This document shows, piece after piece, positions 1 through 10,608 of a stretch of 44,833 nucleotides of DNA. Numbering within the stretch: the first letter of the stretch is position 1; each line of letters opens with the position of its first letter. Source of the stretch: Discostella pseudostelligera. Lineage: Eukaryota; Bacillariophyta; Thalassiosirophyceae; Thalassiosirales; Thalassiosiraceae. The stretch covers positions 1 to 44,833 of the forward strand of contig JALLBK010000180.1 of assembly GCA_036940085.1 (NCBI GenBank), given 5' to 3'. Both the position numbers and the translations under genes were made by a program. The notes under the pieces were generated by a model. The model made no database searches. It had not been told where the DNA came from and was given only the letters and a program-made list of their open reading frames with translations.

Positions 1-51
<51 letters not shown>

Positions 52-180
52 CTAGTAGTAGTACTAGTACTAGTAGTAGTACTAGTATAGTACTACTACT
101 AGTACTAGTAGTACTACTAGTACTACTAGTACTACTAGTACTACTAGTACTACTAGTGGTGCTACTAGGAGTGCTAGGAT
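1..180. repeat. (GTA/TAG)n microsatellite with ACTAGT interruptions
   Basis: The window opens with a perfect GTA trinucleotide run of about 50 bases. It then decays into a mixture of GTA and ACT/CTA units that form repeated ACTAGT palindromes up to about base 160. Because the interruptions are self-complementary, the tract could fold into hairpins. No coding signal is visible. Confidence 0.95.
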
Positions 181-1790
181 GAGCTAGGAGTGCTGTTAGT
201 ACTAGTAGTGCGGGTGGTGCTGGACATGCAGAACAGGAAGAAAAGGAGGAGGAAGGAGGAACAGCAGCTTGAGGAGAACAAGAGGAGCAGCAGCAGCAGG
301 ACCAAGGACCACTGTAGTAGGCTGCAGACAGCAGGTGGGATTAGGATGATGCTGAGGAGGACAAATGATTTGAAGTAGGTGATTGATGCTGGAGAGCTCT
401 GCAGCCCCATCAAGTGAACAATTCATAATGTTGAGCAGCAGCAGCAGGATTAGTATAGTATGGTGTATGATGGATGCTGAGCTGGAGGATGGACGATGAT
501 CACCATAATGATCCATCATGATCATGATGAAGAGACCTAGATAGAACAACATGAGCAGGAGCAGCCAGAGGAGGGCAGCAGACTGCACTAGGTGGGTGGT
601 GGAGGAATGAGGAACAATGATGGTAAGAATGACAAGTGAGAGATGCCGTGATGCAGACAAGAGGTGAGAGAAGGAGGAAGGAGGAGAATCAGGATGAGGG
701 ACATCATAGTCAAAGCTCCTTCTTGTTCTTCTTCTTCTTCTTCTTCTTCTAGGGTCTAGGGCTAACTACTAGGGATTTTACTAAGATGGTGGAATATGAT
801 GACATTTGATATGACGAGGAACTGCACAGGATACAGGATGGACATGATGTACTACTCCTTTCTCCTTACTACTTCATTTTTTTGGCTTTTGGATAAGAGG
901 AGTAGAGTGAGGGGAAGGAGGATAGCTCGTTGTTTGCTTGGATTTGTGAAATCAGCATGCTGATGAGAGGAGTTTATGATCATCACCATGATGAAATCAA
1001 GAACAGTTTAAATTTAGCCTACAAATTCTATCATGGCAATTGCAGGGATCTTTGTTGTATTCCAGTGCTACTAACTGTAACTACCACCACTATTCACAGC
1101 CTGGGGGCTGATGATGATGATGATGATGATCCTCCTCACCACCATCACCATGACAAGCAAAAGAACAACAGCACAGGCTCAGGAGGCAGGAGGGATGCTG
1201 GTGCAGTGCTGCTGGTGCAAGGGGACCAATACATGATGAATGATGAACTGAAGAACAAGAGGCAAAGACAGAAGAAGAAGACAAAAGTCACTCAACAACA
1301 ACAACAACAACAACAAGAGGATAGTAGGAGGTGGGATGAGCAGGCAGCAGGAGGCAGCAGGAGGAGGATGAGATGGTGATACTGTACTATGGTGGGGAAG
1401 AGGACCTGGTCAGCACATCAGGAATAGAATGGGGAGGATGAAGGTGATGCTGGAGCAGCAGGATGAATAGATGATGCTGAGGAGGATGTGTGAGTATGTA
1501 GTATGCCTGTACATGATGGAGGTGGATGATAAAAGGCATGCACAGCTGTAATCGAGCAGTCGAGACGTCACAGGTCTGCAGGAACCACTGCCACGTGGAG
1601 ATAATTCTCCCGCCAAAATTTTGGAAGACGTTCCGGACGTGCATCACGAGGAACCGATTCTTTATGTCCGATCGATAGTACTACTATCATCAGCCCCCTG
1701 CCCCCTCCCTATTGATCCAAACTGTTGGCCATTGTTCACTCTCTAGCGAGATACTAGATAGGTAGAGAGACCTATCATCACGATTTCATC
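181..1790. other. Gene-free, purine-rich low-complexity region
   Basis: This 1.6-kb stretch is dominated by GAG, AGG, GCA and GAT trinucleotide-like sequence. It includes a (TTC)n run near 726-750, (GAT)7 at 1110-1130 and (CAA)8 at 1293-1316. Open frames exist on both strands, but they encode runs of Asp, His, Gln, Leu or Ser and resemble no protein I know. Base composition becomes ordinary only after about 1550, where the promoter of the TPR gene begins. I see no RNA gene here. Confidence 0.75.
1588..1617. promoter_or_regulatory. G-box plus E2F-like site upstream of the TPR gene
   Basis: CTGCCACGTG at 1588-1597 is followed 11 bases later by CCCGCCAAA at 1609-1617. The pair sits about 175 bp upstream of the ATG at 1793. 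The same two words recur in several other intergenic regions of the window. A GACGTCA (bZIP-type core) lies just upstream, near 1564. Their function is inferred from general knowledge of bZIP/bHLH and E2F binding sites. Confidence 0.5.
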
Positions 1791-1792
1791 AC

Positions 1793-4700
1793 ATGGCAGG
1801 GTTCAAATCGAAAAAAATACCGTTCGGAGGGCCTCGCGGTGGCGGTGGCGGTGACGACGGCGACTCTGTTTCGGAGCTTTCCACTGCCTCATCGCAATAT
1901 TCCAACGTGTCTAAAACAAGAGCAAACGCTATACGACTCTTGCGGGCCACAACAAAAATTACGGGGAGAATGAGGGGATCAAGCCACAGTACGGGGAGCG
2001 GGAGCAAGGCGACGGAATCAACCATTGCCCCTCTATCTTCCCTTGGTTTTGATACATCAGAGCACCTATCAGTGGGATCAGCTGTTACCTCTCATGACGG
2101 GAGATCTATGGCGAAAGCCTTGGCGGAAACTCACTCGAAACAGAGCTTAATGAAGAGTGCCAAATCGCGTTTCAACATTGGCATTGTTTACTTGAAGACG
2201 GGCGATTATGCAAAAGCTCTGGAGAATCTCGAACAATCACTTAATGCTCATATACAACTTTCTGGTCACGATGCTAAGTCCTACACACCAGAAACTTTGC
2301 TCGCTGTTGCTGCAGTACACGAGAAGCTTGGTGACTGCTTTACTGCCAAGTCTGAGATCTCGGATAAACGTCTCGCTTTGGATCATTACGAGGAGTCGAG
2401 GAAGTTGTTACAGAGCATCGAACCTGGGGATGCACCCGAACATGTAATGGAAATGCTCGAGCGGGTGAATGAAAAGTTCAAAGTGCCAGAATTATCACAG
2501 GAAGCGTCTTCTAAACGACCTGTTGTACCCTCTTCGTTGAACAAGTATGAGATGAAGGGAAACGATAAGGCCAAGGCCCTTTTGGGATTTGGGGCTGTCG
2601 CTAATGCCGTTAGGATAACGGTGCCGTCACCGACACCTTCGGATAAGAAAAAGATTAGTATGGATACGAAAAAGCCTTGTCTCATTGGGAAAAGCATCGA
2701 AAAAATTCACCAGGGCATACATGAATTTGCGAACGACATCAAGGACGGTATAATGGAACGATCGTTCGACCACGGATTGTTATCGGACGCCGAAGTCCAG
2801 AGCTTTGCCAAGGCAATGTCGTATCTTGATCGTAATGATCACAAAACAGCATTTAATTACTTGAAATCAATGCAAATGGAGAAGTCCATGAGTAACCCTG
2901 ACTTTCGCGCCAAGTTAGAGACGAATCTGTTGATGGTTGCATCGAGCGCACTTGAGGCTGGCAAGAATACTGTGGCTACAGATGCGTATGAGGAATTGTA
3001 CGATCTGCTCAAGCAAAGTGACAGCGCGGGGTTAGATTCGTCGCTTGTCATGAGAGGTTGTATTAAGTCGCACAAGGTTATGGCATTAGAAATGGAGTCC
3101 ATCATGGATTACGAATCTGCTATTCAGCAGAGGATCAGAGTAAAGGAATTGTTGGACGAGAACAAAAGATTCATTCCGGCGTGTAGGCAGCTGTTGAAGA
3201 TTGCATATCTACAAGGAGAAAAGAATAGCGACTATGATCAGTGCTCATTAACACTTACGGATGTCGTCCAAAGACTCTTGGAAAGGTCACCTTCCGTGGA
3301 TTCGATGCCCTTAGAACTCATGGACCTTCTCGTTCAATGCTATCACATGGGTGCAACTACCTATTCAAAGGCCAACAAATGGAACGAAGCAGTACAACAA
3401 TACGACGAACTCCTCCCCTTGCTTGCCAAGACGAAAGGTCTAAACTGTAAGGAATACAATTCAGTATCGATTCACAAGGCGGCCCTGTTGGTAAAAACCG
3501 GAGGTCACGACCAAGCTCTGACTATTATCATCAAATACTTCGGTGTCGCGGAGAAATCAGCCGAAAGGATTGTGGATGATTCGGATCATATTTTGGCTAT
3601 GGATATATACACATCACTACTCCTGTACATTGGCGATGTGGATAAGGCAAAACACGTGTTCGAGGAGAAGCTCGCGTTTCTCGATAGGCTTCCTAAAACC
3701 GATGACATGAAGAGTGACACGATGCACAAACTAGGTTGTCTCCTTGCATTCAAAAATGAGCCCCAACTGGCACTGCCGCTGCTGAATGAAGCCCTTGATA
3801 GTAGAAAACGTTTGTTTGATGGTAGACACAAAGCTGTGTTCGAATCAACGTGGGCAGTGGCGACGACGGCCCAATCACTTGGAGACACAGACAGGTCACT
3901 GAAGGAGTACTCCGTACTAGTCGACAAGAAGAACATAAGTAGGGATCTACCAGTTGATATTATTCGGATTCTCAACTCAGCGGGCAAACTCTTCCTCGGT
4001 GATGGAAACACCGACAAATCAGTTGCCTCGTTTCGCCAAGCCCTACATGAAGCAGAGACCCGGCGAAATGACGAGCAGAAGCATGTTGCTGAATTGAATT
4101 TGGCCAACGCCCTATCCGCAAAAGGAAAGTCCGACGAGGCCATGGTGCTTTATGAAAAGATTGTGCGCAAGAAGGAACTAAAACTGTCGAAGATATTCTT
4201 CTTGGCCCTTGTCAATAAAAGTCTATTGTTACTCAAGCTGGGACAAACAGAAGAGGCGCACAAAATTCTTCGCAAAATCGAAGCAACCCATTCCGCCTCA
4301 GCTGATGATGTACGTGGGACAGTTTACCTTTTGTTGGGCAACGTCGCTATGTTAAATGGAGAAATCGACAAGGCAATAGGTTACTTTGAGGATTCTCTTG
4401 ATGTGGCGGATGATGATGTGAATTCTCTTGTGCAGGCAAAGAAATGCATTAGTCTAGCTCACGTGTCATCAGGGCAATATGATAAAGCAATTTCTACTCT
4501 CGATGATTTGCTGGAAGATCTATCTGGTCAAAGTGCCGAATGTAAATCAACGAATCTTTCAAAGGCAGAGATCTGGAATTTCATGTCACGGGTGTACAAG
4601 AAGCAGGGCAATCTTCCTCAAGCCAAAAACTTCGCGAAGCTGGGTAAGCACCTGTTCAGGTTGTTGTCGTCGACTTCATAGTATGTACCAAGCTGACATT

Positions 4701-5124
4701 TCATTAATGTAATTTCACAGCGCTACAAACATTCAAATCAGTAATGGGCGAGACACACCCTACCACCTTGCGAAATGTGTCCAACCTACAAGTGCTCCTT
4801 TTGGATGAAGCAGAAGGATTGGACAAGTCTGAAGCTAAATTTATCATCGATGTCGCGAAGTACGAGCTAGAGGATACTCTAGACGCCTTCGAGGCAATGA
4901 ATGACCCATGGACCTATCGAAAGGAAATGGTATCATTGAGAATAAACTTGGCTTTCGTTGCGGTTTGGCAGGGCAAGCCCAAAAAGGCGAGAAAGTATTT
5001 GCGTCAGATCAAAGAAGTTGAGCTACCCTCGGATGATTTACTAATGCAGCGGATCACGAGTCTCGAAAACAGTGTTGTACAGTTAGAGGAAAAGAGACTG
5101 GCGAGGAGTTCATACATTGACTGA
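1793..5124 (+). CDS. Large TPR-repeat protein, two exons
   Basis: The coding sequence is exon 1793-4643 and exon 4721-5124, giving 1084 residues. The 77-nt intron starts GTAAGC and ends CACAG. Unspliced reading stops at 4681, whereas splicing restores the frame into a segment with MGETHPTTLRNVSNLQVLL, a kinesin-light-chain-type TPR signature. The N-terminal ~100 residues are Ser/Gly-rich and basic. From about residue 120 there are repeated helix pairs such as NIGIVYLKTGDYAKALENLE, and TPR-like pairs continue to the C-terminus. There is no signal peptide or membrane segment, so it is probably a cytosolic scaffold. TPRs bind other proteins and the partner cannot be inferred. The TPR assignment is firm; the function is unknown. 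Confidence 0.85.
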
Positions 5125-5257
5125 AGGGTCGATGCAGGCTGTGATTGTCTATTTGTTGTTTTTGTTGTCGATGTAGATAGGTATTCAGATAAAACACCCC
5201 CCCCCAATCCAAACCGTTCAATCATCCTGCCGGGGCCTGCACTGTTCGAACCGCCCT

Positions 5258-6129
5258 TTACATATCCGCAATCTTTGCTATCATTTCCACCTCAACGCAT
5301 ATCCCTAAAGGCAAGCTATTTGTTCCAATGGCACTCCGTGCATGACATCCTCCAACATCCTTTCCCAACGCTTGGTTCAAAACATCACTTGCGCCATTCA
5401 TCACGAGATGCTGTTCAACAAAGTCCTCATGAGAACGCACAATTCCAAATAATTTTACAATCTTTGCAACCCTCGACAAGTCCGCAGGATGCTTAACTCC
5501 CGAGGTGGGGTCAGTGGTCATTACATTGGTCAAAAGGTAAGATTGAAGAGTGGACAAAAGATTTAGTGCACAGTGTTGAGCTGCTTCGTATCCCTGTTCT
5601 GTGCTAATCCACTTCGGAGATTGTTGTGCTTCGATGATATGAGAAGGTGCACATGCTCCAGTAATCAGAGTTCCATCTGATTTCAATGGCAAGTGTCCAC
5701 TCAAATACAAGAGATCTCCATCTCGATGAACGAGTTGCTAGATACGAAAACAGAGCATGGAATCGATATTTTAGTAAAGATGTTAGTAACCAATTATTTG
5801 GTATCACTGGTTAACACAAATCCACTTACATAATTTGCCTTTGGCCCTCCTGGTGGGGGCAATACAAGGTTGAGGTCGGCCAGGCGTGCCTCAATGGCGC
5901 TCAATGTGTTGGGTGCGGGGTGGTTGTGAGAACCGTCGCGGAGGTCATGATCATGCTCCTGCCGAGAGGCGGACACGGCTTGCTTGGGAGGCGATGTCGA
6001 GGATGGATGATTGTGACTCCCATCCCTCAAGCTATGCGGTTGACTTGTTGTCATGGCTAGGTGATTTTGAAATGCGAGAGTTGAGTGCAAAGTAATGGTA
6101 GGACTAATGAGAAGCGGCAGCAATCTCAT
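5258..6129 (-). CDS. RidA/YjgF-family protein with signal-peptide-like N-terminus
   Basis: Exons are 6129-5830 and 5737-5258 (minus strand), 259 residues, with a 92-nt intron (GTAAGT...TCTAG). Splicing joins GGPKANY to QLVHRDGDLLYLSGHLPL, the first strands of the RidA fold. The C-terminal block GCHARSAIGTNSLPLGICVE matches the conserved GxHARSAxGxxxLPLGxxVE motif of the UK114-like subgroup that is longer than bacterial RidA. RidA proteins hydrolyse reactive enamines/imines made by PLP enzymes; other subgroup members have unknown substrates. The N-terminus (residues 1-25) is hydrophobic, ending in a TLAF motif, which suggests ER or plastid import. Between leader and domain, the unit LRDGSHNHP occurs twice in a His/Asp-rich linker. 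It is divergently paired with the PLP enzyme gene at 6519. Confidence 0.8.
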
Positions 6130-6518
6130 GGTTGCGTTGCAATTTTCTTCCAGCGGGCATTTGATACTTTAACAATGAACAACCGTTGACGGACAGACCA
6201 CTTGAGGCACGGTCGACGACAGACTGTCGGCGAAAGATTCTGTACCTACATACACGTGGAAGGCACTTCCCCTTGTCCCATGTGGCGCATCACACACGTG
6301 GCAGCATCCTCGTCACACCGCGCACGCCACGCACCACACAACATCGAAGCAAGCGTCAGCAACAGCATCTAAACAGCATATCATCAATCGGCTTTCATCG
6401 ATCATGGACGAGCGCTCCATCAATAGGTTGGAAGCGCATCAATCTGTGCTAATACAATCGAATCCAGAGCGATCAATACCGAGTTCGTCAGATATCACTC
6501 AGCAGCAGAATCGAAAAG
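6130..6518. promoter_or_regulatory. Shared promoter of RidA-like and DapL genes, two G-boxes
   Basis: This 389-bp divergent intergenic region contains ACACGTGG (CACGTG at 6253-6258) and CACGTGGCAG (6295-6304). The latter is the reverse complement of the 10-mer found in five other places in the window. Both genes would be served from this stretch. No other conserved word is evident and no convincing small gene lies here. Confidence 0.45.
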
Positions 6519-8032
6519 ATGAAGTTTCCAATCGCCCTCTCCTGCATGATGCTTGCATCGGCCGCGGCTTTCAACCCGTCTTTCACTACTACCGTCCGAC
6601 ATGCCCGAAGCGGCGACAACAGTAGCACCGCCCTCTCCATGTCTGGAGTAACTCGCAACCCCAACTTCGCCAAACTTGCTGGCGGGTACCTCTTCCCAGA
6701 AATTGGCCGTCGTCGTACTGCCTACATTGCCGAAAATCCTGATATGGCCGATCGAATCATCTCCCTTGGTATTGGAGATACTACCCAGCCAATCCCCGAA
6801 CACATTCTTGGCGGCCTGGTTAGTTCGGCAGCCAAGTTGGGTACCAAGGAGGGATACTCTGGCTACGGTGCCGAACAGGGTATGGCGGTATTGCGTGCCA
6901 AAATTGCTGACAAATTGTATGGCGGAATTATTAAGGATAGCGAAGTGTTTGTGAGTGATGGTGCCAAGTGTGATATTATGAGGATTCAGCAGGTGTTCGG
7001 ACCTGGAGTTACCACGGCGGTTCAGGTGAGTTGGTATCTCTCGTTATAATTATCTCAACCATGATCTTCGTCTCAATCCCAAATCATATGCTACTCTGTG
7101 CACTCTATCCACTAGGATCCTTCCTACCCAGTCTACGTCGTGAGTAATATTGATGCCAAGTTGCTCAGAGTTAGACGCTTTGTCAACTCAAATTCCTTAT
7201 CTTTCTTTCATAGGACACCTCCGTAATGATGGGCCAAACTGGCAACATCAACCCTGACACAAAGCAATACGAAAACATTGTCTACATGCCATGCAATGCA
7301 GAGAATGACTTCTTCCCTGACATTGAAAATATCCCACGTGCCGACATTGTCTATTTTTGCAGTCCAAACAACCCAACGGGTGCTGCTGCCACGAGAGAAC
7401 AATTGGAGCGTCTTGTTAGGGTGTGTAAGGAGCGAGGAAGCATTTTGGTCTTTGATGCCGCATACGCTCCTTTTATTCGGACTGAGGGCGTACCCAAGAG
7501 TATCTTTGAGATTGAGGGTGCACGAGAGGTTGCACTTGAGTGTAATTCCTTCTCGAAATATGCTGGGTTCACTGGTGTTCGTCTCGGATGGACTGTCGTG
7601 CCTGATGAATTGACTTTTGCGGATGGATCAAAGGTTCGAGATGATTTCAACCGTGTTATGACCACAGCATTCAACGGCGCATCCAATATTGTTCAAGGTG
7701 GTGGGTTAGCATGCCTCGATGATGAGGGTTTGGCTGAAATCAATACATTGATTGATTACTATTTGGAAAATGCCAAGCTGCTAAAGGAGGCGATGGAAAG
7801 TATTGGATACAAAGTGTATGGAGGAACTGATGCTCCGTATGTGTTTGTCAGGCTGCCAGACGGCAAGAGTAGTTGGGACGCCTTCACTGAGATTTTGGAG
7901 AAGGCACAGGTTGTGACTATTCCAGGCGCTGGTTTTGGCCCTGGCGGCGACGGTTACCTCCGTTTGAGTGCTTTTGCACCGAGAGATACTGTGATTGAGG
8001 CCTGTGAACGACTTAAGAAGGCAATGGCTTGA
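6519..8032 (+). CDS. dapL: LL-diaminopimelate aminotransferase, plastid precursor
   Basis: Exons are 6519-7025, 7116-7139 and 7214-8032, giving 449 residues. The enzyme converts tetrahydrodipicolinate plus glutamate to LL-diaminopimelate in plastid lysine synthesis (EC 2.6.1.83), a route shared with plants. Visible signatures are LAGGYLFPEIGRRR near the start of the mature protein, CSPNNPTGAA, and SFSKYAGFTGVRLGW with the PLP-binding Lys at about residue 292. The leader MKFPIALSCMMLASAAAFNP is a signal peptide with an ASAAAF cleavage motif typical of diatom plastid precursors. The middle exon is only 24 nt and encodes DPSYPVYV, the conserved DPxYPVY motif, so it must be included. The introns are 90 and 74 nt with GTGAGT donors. 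Confidence 0.93.
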
Positions 8033-8130
8033 GCAGATCGTCGTTCCAGGGGCGATAATAATTAAATTTAAGAGTTTTCGAAAGTTTATCCTTTGCAACA
8101 AAAGTTGAAGTCAAGAGACCACTATTCATC

Positions 8131-9465
8131 ATGACTGAAGTTGTTATCAAAGAATCCAAAGACAATGCAGTTGGGTTAGGGACGTCAATTGAGGGCGCTG
8201 GAGACGAATCTGCAAATGAAGGAAGAGCAAGAATCTTGTCCGTGCCCACTAAACCATCAGCAAGAATAAAGTCAGAGAGAAAAGAGGAAGCTGAAAGTCG
8301 CGTAATGCGATCGACTTCCTCACCATCACTGTTGCCCACCTCCTCAAGCGAAAGCGTTAGCGCCCGAGTTCCCTTGGACCATTTGCCAGCATTATTGGAA
8401 GCGAACAGTAATCTACCGCCCGTGACTTCTAACGACGCCAAGAAGACGAAACGTTCAGCGAAGAATGACGTCAAGTCCAATATCAATAATGCAGAGCCCA
8501 AGGCTGTCATTCAAACATCGAAGGAACTTGTCACTGTGGAAGCCGAACATGTTCATCAGTCTCTTGAAAACAAAATAATGAACGATCTTGGGACGAGTAT
8601 GCAAGCGAGCAAAGTCGAGAGTGCATCAAAGACGCCTGGCAAGGAAAGAAGCAAAACAGTTCCGGGTGCCACATCAGCAACGAAGCCGGACCCAACTGAA
8701 AAGAAAGATCTGCTTTCACGTTTCACGAATCAGGACAGAAGATATGAACAAGTAGATCAACACAGCCCGAAAAAGGAGATGATGATGCAACCAAAAGTCA
8801 TGATAAAGGGCGGCAAGAAGAAGTCAATTAACGATGCAATGGCACAAAAAGAATGTACAATTCAAAACATCGACCATTTCTCACATCTCAAGACACCCGA
8901 GAGTCAACGCCCGATTGACCAGACGAATGATGAAGACCTTCCATTTGTTCGAAGTATCGGACTATCCCCACTCATGTTAGATATTTTTCGCATATTTACA
9001 ATCCTGTTCTCTGCCGCTTCCATTGCATCAGGAGCATGTACTGCATTTGACGGAAAGACCTCATTCATCAACTCTATCACCGATATCCCTCTCATGTGGA
9101 TTGTGAGGTGCTTCATTGCATGGTTTCATCTGGTACTGATCGTGGTGGAGCTGGATATTGAAGTTCGAGGTCTAATCCCAAAGAATACTTTCGGCAACTT
9201 TTTGCACAAGGGGTATCTCATTACTTTCATTGGTCTTCTGCAGTCGTTCCCGAGCTCAGCGATGAGTTTGGAAAATGTTGTGAACGAGTTGCAAAGCGGT
9301 TCGCTGTCAACAAGAGGCATCCAGATCAGGGTTGCCTTTGCAGTTTTAGGTGTGTGCTCAAAAGGACTGATCGCGTGTGGCATTGTGTACATGCTTTTGG
9401 GCATTTGTGGTTGGAATGGAGAGTCGAGGAGGCGAGCATTCAAAGCTAGACACATTTCCCGATGA
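8131..9465 (+). CDS. Membrane protein with C-terminal COPI-associated (TVP15-like) domain
   Basis: A single exon of 444 residues starts at ATG 8131, 98 bp after the DapL stop. Residues 1-275 are hydrophilic, rich in Lys, Ser, Glu and Thr, and probably disordered. The last ~165 residues hold four hydrophobic segments (around LDIFRIFTILFSAASIASG, PLMWIVRCFIAWFHLVLIV, GYLITFIGLL and VAFAVLGVCSKGLIACGIVY). The pattern of a second helix ending in ELDIEVRG, followed by FLHKGYLITFIGLLQ, resembles the COPI-associated/TVP15 family of Golgi membrane proteins. That resemblance comes from memory of the family pattern and is moderate. A role in Golgi trafficking is inferred. The long charged N-terminal extension is unusual for the family. 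Confidence 0.55.
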   Translation: MTEVVIKESKDNAVGLGTSIEGAGDESANEGRARILSVPTKPSARIKSERKEEAESRVMRSTSSPSLLPTSSSESVSARVPLDHLPALLEANSNLPPVTSNDAKKTKRSAKNDVKSNINNAEPKAVIQTSKELVTVEAEHVHQSLENKIMNDLGTSMQASKVESASKTPGKERSKTVPGATSATKPDPTEKKDLLSRFTNQDRRYEQVDQHSPKKEMMMQPKVMIKGGKKKSINDAMAQKECTIQNIDHFSHLKTPESQRPIDQTNDEDLPFVRSIGLSPLMLDIFRIFTILFSAASIASGACTAFDGKTSFINSITDIPLMWIVRCFIAWFHLVLIVVELDIEVRGLIPKNTFGNFLHKGYLITFIGLLQSFPSSAMSLENVVNELQSGSLSTRGIQIRVAFAVLGVCSKGLIACGIVYMLLGICGWNGESRRRAFKARHISR

Positions 9466-9548
9466 GGAATGCAACGTGATTATTTTACTCCAGAGGAGCA
9501 ACCTCGACCACATTCCATGATAATTATTAGCAAAGTAGTCGATGAACG

Positions 9549-10316
9549 TTAGTCGTCAATCTCTCTCAAGCCCTGCGACAGACTTGCAAGTTGATACGTG
9601 AAGAAACCCATTATGCTTGGTATTTCGAGTAGACCCTGCGATCGAAACTTTCCAACCACAACAAATAATAATATCAAAAATGCAAAGCGAGCTTGACCTA
9701 TCCCAGCGCCCTCAACTCCCTCGTCATCGATCGACCCACCGATGGACTCCACATATTTCCCCAACCCGTAGGAGTATGCTGTTCCCGACAATGCCCCAAA
9801 TAGGTAGGAAATGGTAACAAAGGGATTGGGTGAAACAAGCCACAATAACGACCCAATCAGTATGGAAAAGTAGAAGGTATCAGAGGTTAGCGCTAAACGT
9901 CTCTCGGCAAACTTGCTCTGCTGCTCGGCTTTTACACCCGCGTCTGACTTTGCTGCCATTTCCGCGGCAAGCGCTCGTTGTTTCGCCCAAAATATCTCGT
10001 CTCTTATATTTTTCTTCGCGTCACCCCCCTCCTCCTCCATTGCATCATCTGCGTTGTTTGTGCCCATCATAATATGTAATGGCGTCGTTAATGTTCTTGC
10101 ATTGACATTGAGGACGTTGTTGGCATAGGCGGCGCTGGTACTGGTAATTCGAGATGCACGACGATGCATGGGTGCGAACGCGAAGGTTGTTGGGCATGAC
10201 GAGATCAGCATAGAAGCCAGAACTGCGCTCAGAAGCATTGGGTGCATCATGGTTAGAAGGACGGTCGTTCGTTGCCTACCAACACTTCCAAACCGAGCCA
10301 TGAAGGTCATGGTCAT
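9549..10316 (-). CDS. Plastid membrane protein, CGL160/ATP-synthase-protein-I-like
   Basis: Intronless. In-frame ATGs occur at 10418, 10316 and 10301; I prefer 10316 (255 residues) because it places a signal-peptide-like hydrophobic stretch (MLLSAVLASMLISS) near the N-terminus, followed by TTFAFAPMHRR, a classical AFAP plastid motif. The mature part has a charged helix (about residues 100-140), then hydrophobic segments around FYFSILIGSLLWLVSP, FVTISYLFGALSGTAYSYGL, FAFLILLFVVVG and SIMGFFTYQLASL. The order G-LxxYVESIGG, GxGQARF, MGFFTY recalls CGL160, which helps assemble the chloroplast ATP synthase. The homology is suggested by pattern, not proven. It is divergent to the lumen protein at 10609, so both thylakoid genes may be co-regulated. 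Confidence 0.55.
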   Translation of the reverse strand: MTMTFMARFGSVGRQRTTVLLTMMHPMLLSAVLASMLISSCPTTFAFAPMHRRASRITSTSAAYANNVLNVNARTLTTPLHIMMGTNNADDAMEEEGGDAKKNIRDEIFWAKQRALAAEMAAKSDAGVKAEQQSKFAERRLALTSDTFYFSILIGSLLWLVSPNPFVTISYLFGALSGTAYSYGLGKYVESIGGSIDDEGVEGAGIGQARFAFLILLFVVVGKFRSQGLLEIPSIMGFFTYQLASLSQGLREIDD

Positions 10317-10535
10317 GATCACTGACCTCTGACTCTGACAAAAAGGATATGGATATGGAGGTGTGGTAGATAGGTGGTGGTGGCTGGATGGCATGGGCGG
10401 GGGGCTGGCGAGCTTCATGCCGACGGAAACAGCGATGACTCGCCAAACTATCAGCGAGTAATGTACTATTTCCTATGTTGAGTGTACGAGCACCTTTCCA
10501 CTTCAAGCTGAATGATGCTCGCCAAGACGCCAACA

Positions 10536-10608
10536 CCATCACCATCTTCTATCACCCATCACCATCACCATCATCTTCTCCTCATTCCTCATCGTATTCG
10601 CCATCACC
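10536..10608. repeat. CAC/ATC-rich simple repeat in 5' leader
   Basis: A run of CACCAT/CATCAC-like units immediately precedes the ATG at 10609 and probably lies in the 5' untranslated region of the lumen-protein gene. A frame across it encodes only His-rich sequence and is not treated as a gene. Confidence 0.6.

Noticed and set aside
202..660. 152-codon minus-strand Leu/His-rich frame
   Set aside because: A by-product of purine-rich simple sequence on the other strand; no domain pattern.
930..1379. 149-codon plus-strand frame with Asp, His and Gln runs
   Set aside because: It starts at a non-ATG codon, consists of low-complexity runs created by GAT, CAC and CAA repeats, and resembles no protein.
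3586..4143. 185-codon frame antisense to the first TPR gene
   Set aside because: Shadow frame; the plus strand carries the TPR pattern.
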